The notes under the pieces: model-generated
What the model was told of the DNA's origin: nothing
What the model saw: only the letters and a program-made list of their open reading frames with translations
Databases searched by the model: none
Part shown: one piece after another, positions 1 through 7,229 of the stretch
Position numbering within the stretch: position 1 is the stretch's first letter
How the letters are laid out: each line of letters begins with the position of its first letter
From: an uncultured Pseudanabaenaceae cyanobacterium
GTDB lineage: Bacteria > Cyanobacteriota > Cyanobacteriia > PCC-9006 > JAAUQQ01
Direction of reading: 5' to 3'
DNA: 41,881 bases
Assembly: GCA_938021205.1 (NCBI GenBank)
Contig: CALIGI010000036.1
Span: 1 to 41,881, forward strand
Translations under genes and position numbers: made by a program

Positions 1-201
1 GGCTAGCCCCCAAACCCCCACCGTATGGGACGACGGCGTCCCCTGACGGATCACCCCTCCCAACCTAGCGGCTCATGACTCTTGCTGTGAGGCACTTCTA
101 GGATTATTTGCGTCCTTCTGGGTTGGGTTGGTCTGGGAGGCTACCGCTACGCGGATCGAAGTGCTGGGGCTTGACTAAAAGGTTTAAACCTTGAGCTCAG
201 T

Positions 202-236
202 CCCCCTGCCCCTTTCCAAGGGGTAGGGGCAGGGGG
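202..236. repeat. G/C-rich hairpin, 11-bp perfect stem
   Basis: CCCCCTGCCCC at 202-212 pairs perfectly with GGGGCAGGGGG at 226-236 around a 13-nt loop. It lies about 95 bp beyond the topA stop. No T-run follows in the topA direction, so it looks more like an interspersed palindromic repeat than a classical intrinsic terminator. Confidence 0.6.
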
Positions 237-243
237 AAGGGGT

Positions 244-302
244 CATCTTGCCTCCCATCCCCTTCCAATGGCCGGGCCCATCTTGCCTCCAATCCCCCTC
301 CT
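244..302. repeat. Imperfect direct repeat, two units of about 24 bp, 35 bp apart
   Basis: CATCTTGCCTCC followed by ATCCCC occurs at 244 and again at 279, with three mismatches over about 24 bases. Function is unknown. It is probably part of the same repeat-rich patch. Confidence 0.5.
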
Positions 303-330
303 TGGAGAGGCTAGGGTGGGTCTCTTGCTT

Positions 331-2793
331 CTAACTTTTCTTTCGCGGTGCACTTGCTTTTCGAGGTTTTGCTTTGCTGCTGGATGAAGCGGTTGAGGCT
401 TTTCGAGTTCGCTTTGCCGGACTTTTCTTTGCTGTTTTAGTGTTGCCTGGGGCTTTCGCTGAGGAGTTACGTTTCTCGGCACTTGGATTGGTTTCTGGAT
501 CTGCGCCTAGAACCCCATATTTCGGAGACCAATATTCGTCGCGGCTGTGGAAGTAGGCGACGTCTTGGCATTTGCTTTTGCGGTTTTCGAAGACGGAGCA
601 GCGGAGCATGGTTTTGTCTTGGCCGTCTTTGTTGTAGCTGTAGCGCTCTAGGAGGGCTCCGCAGCTGGGGCAGGGGTGGTTGGTGAAGTTGGCGGGGTCG
701 GGGCTGCGCTGGGCGTAGGGCTGTTCGTAGGCTTTTCTGCTTTTGTTCCAGAACATGACGGTTTCGCAACCGGGGGTTTCACATTTGAGGAAGTGGTTGG
801 CTTGGAGTTTTTTGGATTTGGAGGGGATTTTTTGAAGGAGGGTGTTGCATTTGGGGCAGGCGGTTTTGCTGGGGGTGGATGGGCTGCGGTTGCTCGTCTT
901 TGCGAGGGTGGCTGTGCGGTTGCGACGTTTGCTAGAGCTTCTGGCAATAGCTTCGCTGGGGGCTGCTGTATTTGCTGTGTTGCCTGGGGCTGGAGTGAAG
1001 CTGGGTTGGTTGGCTTGCTGGGTGAGGACTTGGCCCATTTTGCGTTGGGCTTGGCTGATGGCGGGGGAGAAGTAGGTTTGGTACCAGTCGGTGAGGTATT
1101 GCTCCCAGTTTTCTTTACCTTGGGCGATCGCGTCTAACTTCGCTTCCATCTGGGCCGTAAAGTCAGGCTGAATTAAATCAGGCAAAAGCTGCTCTAAAGC
1201 ACCATCCAGATTCATGCCTAAGGTAGTGGGCTGGAGTTTGCTTTTGACTAGGGTGACGTAGGTGCGATCGCGCAAGGTCTTCAAGGTCGGTGCATAGGTG
1301 CTGGGACGACCGATGCCTTTGCGTTCCATCAGTTGAATCAGCTTGGGCTCGCTGTAGCGTGGGGGCGGCTGGGTTTGCTTTTGGTCGGCCTGGGCTTTGC
1401 TGAGGTTGAGGGACTGGCCGATGTTGAGTTCAGGGAGCTGGCTATCAGCTTTGAGGTTGTTCCAGTAGCGGGTGTAGCCGGGGAATTCTACGACTTGGCC
1501 ACGGGCTTCCCAGTAGGCGAGTTCCGTCGGCGTTGTGCCAGCTTGGGTGATGACTCGGGTCTTGCGTAGGCGAACGGGGGCGCAGAGGGAGGCCACGGCG
1601 CGGTTCCAAATTAGTTCGTAGAGTTTGGCTTGGTCACCGCTGAGCTGGTTGGCCATGGCTACGGGCGTTTGCCCAACCTTCGTGGGGCGGATGGCCTCGT
1701 GGGCGGCTTGGGCGTTCTGGCTGTTTTTATGGGCAATGCCTTTATGGCCCGTGGCTCGCTGGGGCAGATTTTGCGGATCGTTTTGCTGGAGGTAGGCGCG
1801 AACGTCAGCTTTAAAGGGCTCTGCCAACACAACGGAGTCGGTGCGCATGTAGGTGATATGCCCGGCTTCGTAGAGGGACTGGGCAATTTTCATCGTGCCC
1901 TCGGGGGAGAGCTTGAGGCGGGCTCCGGCGGATTGCTGGAGGCTGGAGGTGATGAAGGGGGGTGGGGGCGATTGGCGGGTGGTTTTGCCTTCGACGGAGA
2001 TGACGATGTGGGGATGGCTGCGGGCAATTTGCAGGATGCGGTCGGCTTCAGCTTGGTTGCTGACGCGATCGGATTCGGGGCTATCGGGTTTGGCTGCTTT
2101 TGCTCCCTGGGTTGGTTTCTTGCTAGGGGCAGCTTTTTTCTTGGAGGGGTCTTTGCAGTAAAAGGCTTTGAAGCCTTCGCCGTATTGGCTCCAGATGCTC
2201 CAGTAGTCTTCGGGCTTGAAAGCGATGATTTCTTGTTCGCGCTGGCAGATCAGGTGGAGGGTGGCGCTTTGAACACGGCCCATTGATTTGGCACCGTTGT
2301 TGAGGGGCCAGACGACGTGGCGGCTACCTTTGTAGCCGACGAGTTTATCGAGGCAGTCTCTGGCACGGCCTGCGGCGACGAGGTCTGGGTTCAGGTGTGT
2401 GGGGTTGGCGATCGCTTTTTTGACCGCCGCCGCTGTAATTTCGCTATAGGTGACGCGCTGGGGATTTTTGAGACGCAGCGCTTGCTGGATATGCCAGCCA
2501 ATGGTTTCACCTTCGCGGTCTGGGTCCGTGGCAATGTAGACCTGACTGGCGCTTTTCGCGGCTTGGCGCAGTTCGCTGAGGACTTTCTTGGCGCGGGGAC
2601 TGCGGGGGATGTAGCGGCAGTCAATGTGAGACTTGCCGGGCTCCAGGGCAAGATCAAAACCAAGGGAGTCTTCGCCATCATTGGCAAGTTCGCGCACATG
2701 GCCCATGCTTGCCCTGACGGTCCAGCCCGGTCCCAGGATTTGGCTGAGTTTGCGGAGTTTACCTGGACTCTCGATGAGTAACAATTTGGACAT
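331..2793 (-). CDS. topA: DNA topoisomerase I (type IA)
   Basis: This enzyme relaxes negative supercoils through a 5'-phosphotyrosine intermediate. I start it at MSKLLLIESPGK (820 aa), where the toprim domain begins. The frame is open for 17 more codons upstream, but those are not family-like. Visible features are the toprim Glu (E8 in ESPGK), the acidic D90-P-D92-R-E94 motif, the catalytic Tyr315 in TYMRTDS, and a Lys-rich insert at about 213-236. The C-terminus has two four-Cys zinc-finger-like modules (C646, C649, C671, C676 and C708, C711, C732, C742). The last 60 residues are a very basic, low-complexity Lys/Ala/Ser tail, probably a DNA-binding extension. The gene is divergent from the acetyltransferase gene at 2937. 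Confidence 0.96.
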   Translation of the reverse strand: MSKLLLIESPGKLRKLSQILGPGWTVRASMGHVRELANDGEDSLGFDLALEPGKSHIDCRYIPRSPRAKKVLSELRQAAKSASQVYIATDPDREGETIGWHIQQALRLKNPQRVTYSEITAAAVKKAIANPTHLNPDLVAAGRARDCLDKLVGYKGSRHVVWPLNNGAKSMGRVQSATLHLICQREQEIIAFKPEDYWSIWSQYGEGFKAFYCKDPSKKKAAPSKKPTQGAKAAKPDSPESDRVSNQAEADRILQIARSHPHIVISVEGKTTRQSPPPPFITSSLQQSAGARLKLSPEGTMKIAQSLYEAGHITYMRTDSVVLAEPFKADVRAYLQQNDPQNLPQRATGHKGIAHKNSQNAQAAHEAIRPTKVGQTPVAMANQLSGDQAKLYELIWNRAVASLCAPVRLRKTRVITQAGTTPTELAYWEARGQVVEFPGYTRYWNNLKADSQLPELNIGQSLNLSKAQADQKQTQPPPRYSEPKLIQLMERKGIGRPSTYAPTLKTLRDRTYVTLVKSKLQPTTLGMNLDGALEQLLPDLIQPDFTAQMEAKLDAIAQGKENWEQYLTDWYQTYFSPAISQAQRKMGQVLTQQANQPSFTPAPGNTANTAAPSEAIARSSSKRRNRTATLAKTSNRSPSTPSKTACPKCNTLLQKIPSKSKKLQANHFLKCETPGCETVMFWNKSRKAYEQPYAQRSPDPANFTNHPCPSCGALLERYSYNKDGQDKTMLRCSVFENRKSKCQDVAYFHSRDEYWSPKYGVLGADPETNPSAEKRNSSAKAPGNTKTAKKSPAKRTRKASTASSSSKAKPRKASAPRKKS

Positions 2794-2936
2794 AGTATTG
2801 TGTCCACCATCCCGTAAGCTTGTGAAGCAATGTAACGAGCGCAATCTAATAGTACGATTGAACCACTAAAACTAGGGATTGACTACTAGATGTTGCAATT
2901 TGACTTAACCGTTTACATTAGCGATTGCTGAACCAG

Positions 2937-3497
2937 ATGTCAGTCAAGCAATTCAGTCAGAAAAAGGCTATCCAGCGTTCCCGAGGCACTTCGTTCAAGG
3001 TCTTGACGGATCGGTTGGGTTGCTCCTATCGATTATTTATTTCGAGTCAGGGCGATCGCTATTCTCTCAAACTTTATGATGGCTCCCTATTGGCTGGGGA
3101 AGCCCGTTGTTCTTGGCAGGACGATGGACGGATGGTTCTAGATGATATTGCGATCGCCAATGAAGCGAGTCCAGTTTTAAATCTGTTGGAGCGTTTGCAG
3201 CAGTGGCTTTTAGGCGCAGAATTTGAACGGGTAAACTATCGTCAGCGAGGCTTGGGGACGCTCCTACTCTGTAACCTGATCGAACATGCTCGAAAGTTGG
3301 GAGCCTCTTCCATTCGGGGGGAGGTGTTTCAAGCAGATGTGGAGAATAATCCGAAGTTGCTGAACTGGTATGGACGCCATGGATTTGTCCAATCAGCACC
3401 TCAGATGGACCAGGCTGATGTGTTGGCGAATATCAGTTTGGAATTACGCTCGGTGGGGCAATTGGAGCGGCTGAAGGTTGCCGATTCCCTGTCTTGA
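2937..3497 (+). CDS. GNAT-family N-acetyltransferase
   Basis: This is a predicted acetyl-CoA-dependent acetyltransferase of 186 aa, counted from the ATG at 2937. The frame can also be read from a TTG at 2925. The acetyl-CoA-binding motif A is seen as YRQRGLGTLLL followed by a helix, and motif B as LLNWYGRHGF near the C-terminus. The first 90 residues are not obviously similar to characterised enzymes. The substrate cannot be deduced. The stop lies 6 bp from the stop of the convergent kinase gene. Confidence 0.8.
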   Translation: MSVKQFSQKKAIQRSRGTSFKVLTDRLGCSYRLFISSQGDRYSLKLYDGSLLAGEARCSWQDDGRMVLDDIAIANEASPVLNLLERLQQWLLGAEFERVNYRQRGLGTLLLCNLIEHARKLGASSIRGEVFQADVENNPKLLNWYGRHGFVQSAPQMDQADVLANISLELRSVGQLERLKVADSLS

Positions 3498-3503
3498 TTG
3501 GTC

Positions 3504-5174
3504 TTAAGTTTGTTCATCTAGCCAATTATTGGCAACGCCACACCAGGATTCAATGTAGGGAGCATGATCGGGATTTTCGGGGTCGATGGCTTCGGTGAAG
3601 CCAGGATTTGCGTAGCGGAAACGCTGATCAACTTCGTTCCAGTTGAGGGGCCGGGAGCGCTGTTTGCTAATTTGGTCAGCTCGTTTAATTACGGTATTGC
3701 GACAGTCCGTGTCGCTGCCGTCTAATCCAGCAGGAAGCGAGATTTGAGGCAGCGCAATCTTCGGTAGCGAGAACGCTGGAAAGGAGATGCTGGGCAGTTG
3801 AGGCAAGCTTGGGGCTTCGATTTGAGCAATTTGAGGCAGCATAATCCTTAGCACAGCGGCGCGAGTCAGGCCAAAGAGGCATAGCAGGGCCACGCTGGGG
3901 GCAATGAGGCGATAGAGCAAGAAGGCTAGAATGCGTTGGGTTTTGACGAAGGGAAGGAGATACCAGGGATAGATTTCCTGGACTTCGCTGGTAAAGGTTG
4001 CGCCACTGCTGGTGGGGGTGTTGGTTGGATTGTTAGTTGGGTTATTGGTTGGATTAGGGGCAGCGTTGTTGGGTAGAGGGCTGCCTACAGCAACGGTGCG
4101 AGCAATGTCTCCGGAAGCGGGTATGGCTAGGTTGGGTTGCCCTAGGTCGCGGGTCTGCTTGGCAGATTGCACGGGGCTAGGCGCTGCCTGGATGCGACCG
4201 ATAGGCTGTGTGGGAATGGCTTTGGGCTGGAGTTCGTAGGGAGAGGCTTTTTGGAGAACGGTCTTGGCTCCAAGCGGGAAAATTTTCTGATTAGGAGCTG
4301 TCGAGATGGAAGGGTCGTGACCCTGGAGCACTCTAATTGCCTTGATTACAGTGCTGGCATTGGCAAAGCGCTGGTTGGGCATGGGGTGGGCCATGCGCTG
4401 GATCAACCGAGCAAAGTCTTCGGTGAGGCTGGCTTGCCAGTGATGGGGAGCTAGTTCGGCGGGGTTGGTGCTGCCGGTGAGCAGGGCGATCGCGCTCATG
4501 CCAAGTGCATAGATATCGCTGCTGGGGTAAGCAATGCCATGGGCCTGTTCTGGGGCGGTGAAGCCTTCCTTGGCAATGATGGTTCTGACCGTTTTGGGGC
4601 TTTGGCTTGGCTTCACGGAGTCACTGGAGGAGGTACCGTTTTGGGTCGCAGCGACGATTGCTTGCTTAACACTGCCAAAGTCAATCAGCACCGGCTTGCC
4701 CAGGTCGGGGTCAAAAATAATGTTGTCCGGTGCAATATCCCGGTGGATGACCTGGGGGCTATGGCTGTGGAGATAGTCCAGGATGGGCAGGATGTCCTGG
4801 AGGAATTGTAGGGTTTGAGCCTCGGTGAAGGGGCGGCGCTGGAGGTGGTGCTGGTAGGTCTCACCATCAATATATTGCTGAACGAGGAAGAGGCGAGATT
4901 GCTCGTCTACAGCCGATTTCCAAGCAAAGGAATCGAGGTAAGCCGGGATTTGGTGATGATTGAGTTGGCGCAGCACCTTGGCTTCGCGGTGGAAGAGTTG
5001 CTGGGCCTTGGCAAGATTGTTGGCTGAAATGCTGGGACTTGGAGCAAATTCCTTGAGGGCGCAATTGATGTTTTGCCAGGTGTCGGTGGCCAAGTAGGTT
5101 TGGCCCAGGCCGCCTCGACCTAGGGGGTGAATGATTTGGTAGCGATCGTTGATGAGATTGGAGGGAATCATCAA
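3504..5174 (-). CDS. Ser/Thr protein kinase with C-terminal membrane anchor
   Basis: This 556-aa protein has an N-terminal Hanks-type kinase domain (about 12-285). It shows the glycine loop LGRGGLGQTY, Lys41 in CALKEF, the catalytic loop H144-R-D146-I-A-P-D-N151, D165-F-G, and an APE-like GFTAPEQ. The usual Lys two residues after the catalytic Asp is Ala148. A Pro/Asn linker (about 300-395) contains tandem NPTN units. One hydrophobic segment (about 413-446) should span the membrane. It is followed by a short repeat of LPxI/LPxF units and a small C-terminal domain with Cys491 and Cys545. The kinase domain is predicted to be cytoplasmic. The substrate is unknown. Confidence 0.92.
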   Translation of the reverse strand: MMIPSNLINDRYQIIHPLGRGGLGQTYLATDTWQNINCALKEFAPSPSISANNLAKAQQLFHREAKVLRQLNHHQIPAYLDSFAWKSAVDEQSRLFLVQQYIDGETYQHHLQRRPFTEAQTLQFLQDILPILDYLHSHSPQVIHRDIAPDNIIFDPDLGKPVLIDFGSVKQAIVAATQNGTSSSDSVKPSQSPKTVRTIIAKEGFTAPEQAHGIAYPSSDIYALGMSAIALLTGSTNPAELAPHHWQASLTEDFARLIQRMAHPMPNQRFANASTVIKAIRVLQGHDPSISTAPNQKIFPLGAKTVLQKASPYELQPKAIPTQPIGRIQAAPSPVQSAKQTRDLGQPNLAIPASGDIARTVAVGSPLPNNAAPNPTNNPTNNPTNTPTSSGATFTSEVQEIYPWYLLPFVKTQRILAFLLYRLIAPSVALLCLFGLTRAAVLRIMLPQIAQIEAPSLPQLPSISFPAFSLPKIALPQISLPAGLDGSDTDCRNTVIKRADQISKQRSRPLNWNEVDQRFRYANPGFTEAIDPENPDHAPYIESWCGVANNWLDEQT

Positions 5175-5517
5175 GGGATGGGGAGATGGGGCTGTTGAAT
5201 TGCGAGAGTAGAATTTGTGGAACTATCAGGTCACTACAGCGGCGAGTTGGGCGATTGCGGATTTTGTTACCGGGACGATTTTATATAGCCACAGTGCGAT
5301 CGCGAAGAACTTTCACTGGCTCTTAAGGGTGGCGCTAGAACGATCGGTTAAAGCCCCATGACGCCGCATAGAGATGAGAGGTTGCCGAATACTCCATTCT
5401 GAATGCTCGCTTTCTCTGTGGAGATTGATGCCAAGGCGTAAAAAAGTTGTCTTGATATCCGGGTTTTTAGTGATGCATGTAGAAATATGCTACACGCCCC
5501 CTACATCTCCCTGAAAT
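5175..5517. other. Intergenic region between kinase and unknown protein
   Basis: This 343-bp gap lies between two divergent genes and contains one HIP1 octamer (near 5297). It must hold both promoters. I could not identify confident -10/-35 pairs, and I see no RNA gene or repeat. Confidence 0.5.
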
Positions 5518-6204
5518 ATGGATACAGCCAATACCGCTAGTCAGATCAACCTAATGGAAATGGCTAAGCAGGGTGATTTAAATGCATTGGCTGCCCTAAT
5601 GAATCGCTCCTTGCGAGTACATAGTATTTTCGCAGAACTGAATTTGACCCAAGGCTGTTTGGTGGTGAGTGCGATGTTTGAACAGTCAGCTCCCAATAAG
5701 ACGAGCTTGGTGGATATGCTCAAGCGAGGACTGACGAATATTTACCCCAAGGGTGTTCAGCGAGTCATGATCCAGGCTATGTCCATTCACGATCGCGCCG
5801 TCGTTTGGCAAAGTGCTTTTGTCATGCCCGCCAAGACAGAAGTATCTTCTGGCTCCGCTTTAAACGCGATCGCAGCCAAGATTCCGGGCTTGGGACAAGG
5901 GGTAGCAACAGCCACTCAGCCCCAAATCACCACCCAGGACTTAATTTCAGCCACATCACCAGAAGTAAAATCGATCTCATTCAAAGGAATTCAGAAACAG
6001 GCAATCGGAGGATATCTCCTTTTGATTGTGGGTTTAATCATGATGTTCACAGGCTTGGGGCAACAAACCCAAAGTGCATCTAATGACAATGGGTCGGTGC
6101 ATAACGCTTCAGCTTTAGCTAATAAAGCAATCCACTCTGAAGCGGGTGGTGCACTGATGATCTCCGGGGCGATCTTGATTGCGACCCGTGGCAAGCATTC
6201 CTAG
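5518..6204 (+). CDS. Cyanobacterial protein of unknown function, C-terminal membrane segments
   Basis: The protein has 228 aa. The first 100 residues contain an AKQGDLNALAALMNRSL motif followed by a compact alpha/beta region ending at HDRAVVWQS. From memory, this resembles a short domain found repeatedly in cyanobacterial proteins, some of them linked to signalling. No biochemical role is known to me. The C-terminal half has two hydrophobic stretches (about 160-180 and 208-222), separated by a polar Ser/Asn-rich loop, which suggests a hairpin membrane anchor. Its stop codon shares the palindromic CTAG at 6201-6204 with the stop of the convergent formyltransferase-like gene. Confidence 0.8.
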   Translation: MDTANTASQINLMEMAKQGDLNALAALMNRSLRVHSIFAELNLTQGCLVVSAMFEQSAPNKTSLVDMLKRGLTNIYPKGVQRVMIQAMSIHDRAVVWQSAFVMPAKTEVSSGSALNAIAAKIPGLGQGVATATQPQITTQDLISATSPEVKSISFKGIQKQAIGGYLLLIVGLIMMFTGLGQQTQSASNDNGSVHNASALANKAIHSEAGGALMISGAILIATRGKHS

Positions 6205-7067
6205 ACCGCCGATGGAGCCATGGGGAAGTCTAGAAACAGGTTCTGCTTTTCCTGGCTTTCGGGCACTGAGAATCGACCCAATAAACGCTTGAGGCGATAT
6301 TGCATTTCCAGACAGGCCGTGCGATCTCGATAAATAATGGTTTTCCCCATCTGTGGGTCAATCGCTTTACCCTGCATAGCCTCAGCTAACATATCCGCTG
6401 GTATGGTTTCCAGTAAATTGACAAGCTTGGGAACCATGGCCCGAGCAATTTTGATTTCGATGGAGGATTCTGTATCATCTTGTCCCAGTGCTGGGCGAAG
6501 TTGGAGTAAAGCTTCACCGGTATTAATGCCTGCATCGATGCGGTGGAGAGTCGCTCCGATCGCATCAAAGTCCTCCAGGGCTAAGGGGAAAAAGATGCCA
6601 TGCTGGCCACGATAGCGATCGCTAATGCCCCATTGCAAATTCCAACTACCTAGGCGAGGGATAGAGTAGATAAATTCTTTGAGGATGATGCCACCGAAGA
6701 CCAGCAGCAAATCTGGCGCTAGGTCGCGAAGCTGTTTCGCTGTAGCCTCACTGTTGATATCTTCTGGCGCAATCTGAATGACATTGGGTAAGGCCTCGCT
6801 CAGGAGGGGTTGGTCCCCCCCCCAGAGTTGCTCAGTCATGGTTTGCTCACGCTTGCTCTCGGTTCGTTGGCAAATCAGCTCGCGAGGAATTGCCGATATG
6901 ACTCGAAGCGGTGAGGCCAATAGCTTTTGATGTAGCGGCAGAGCATCTGGATCTGGACCGTTGTAGTCCAGCAAAATGCTGTGAGAAGTGGGAAATTGTT
7001 GGGCGATTTGATGAGCCATCCAAGAATCGACTGGATCATCATCAGTCAGTATAACAAGCTTAAACAT
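6201..7067 (-). CDS. Formyltransferase-fold protein with altered catalytic residues
   Basis: Residues about 110-215 of this 288-aa protein match the formyl_trans_N fold (PurN/Fmt type). The matches are LLVFGGIILKEFI, then NLQWGISDRYRG, then GATLHRIDAGINTGEAL. In active members the triad is Asn, His and Asp (E. coli PurN N106, H108, D144). Here the Asn is kept (N143), the His is Gln145 and the Asp is Asn182. H156, just after YRG, is the nearest other His. The N-terminal half looks like a degenerate Rossmann start (FKLVILTDDD). The protein may be inactive, a binding protein, or an enzyme with a different mechanism. The substrate is unknown. Confidence 0.8.
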   Translation of the reverse strand: MFKLVILTDDDPVDSWMAHQIAQQFPTSHSILLDYNGPDPDALPLHQKLLASPLRVISAIPRELICQRTESKREQTMTEQLWGGDQPLLSEALPNVIQIAPEDINSEATAKQLRDLAPDLLLVFGGIILKEFIYSIPRLGSWNLQWGISDRYRGQHGIFFPLALEDFDAIGATLHRIDAGINTGEALLQLRPALGQDDTESSIEIKIARAMVPKLVNLLETIPADMLAEAMQGKAIDPQMGKTIIYRDRTACLEMQYRLKRLLGRFSVPESQEKQNLFLDFPMAPSAV

Positions 7068-7146
7068 CTGTATCTGTCTAGGTTTAAGCTAGCAAAGTGC
7101 TAGGTGACTATTTATACGAGCTACTAGATGTGCGACAGGACTCTTT

Positions 7147-7196
7147 TAAAAAAGAACCTTCACTGCTAGCCAATCAGCTAGCAGTGAAGGTTCTTT
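7147..7196 (-). terminator. Intrinsic terminator of gcvP
   Basis: A perfect 20-bp stem (7151-7170 with 7177-7196) surrounds a 6-nt loop, CAATCA. Read on the - strand it ends in six consecutive T residues. It lies 33 bp after the gcvP stop and is a textbook rho-independent terminator. It also shields the formyltransferase-like gene from gcvP read-through. Confidence 0.92.
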
Positions 7197-7229
7197 GATA
7201 GATGACTTAATTTGTGATGAGCCAATCGA

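Larger units (their letters stand above)
1..330. other. Gene-free G/C-rich intergenic stretch downstream of topA
   Basis: No convincing reading frame is present. The stretch holds short dyads, including a GGGACG/CGTCCC hairpin at 27-42, a CCGC-TAC-GCGG mini-palindrome near 144-154, the large hairpin at 202-236, and a direct repeat at 244-302. The segment near 292-316 resembles part of the MITE seen later (CTCCTT..GGAGAGGCTAGGG), so this may be a graveyard of small palindromic repeats. Confidence 0.6.

Noticed and set aside
1630..2286. 218-codon open frame on the + strand inside topA
   Set aside because: It lies antisense to strongly conserved topA sequence and has Gly/Leu/Val-biased shadow composition with no recognisable motif.
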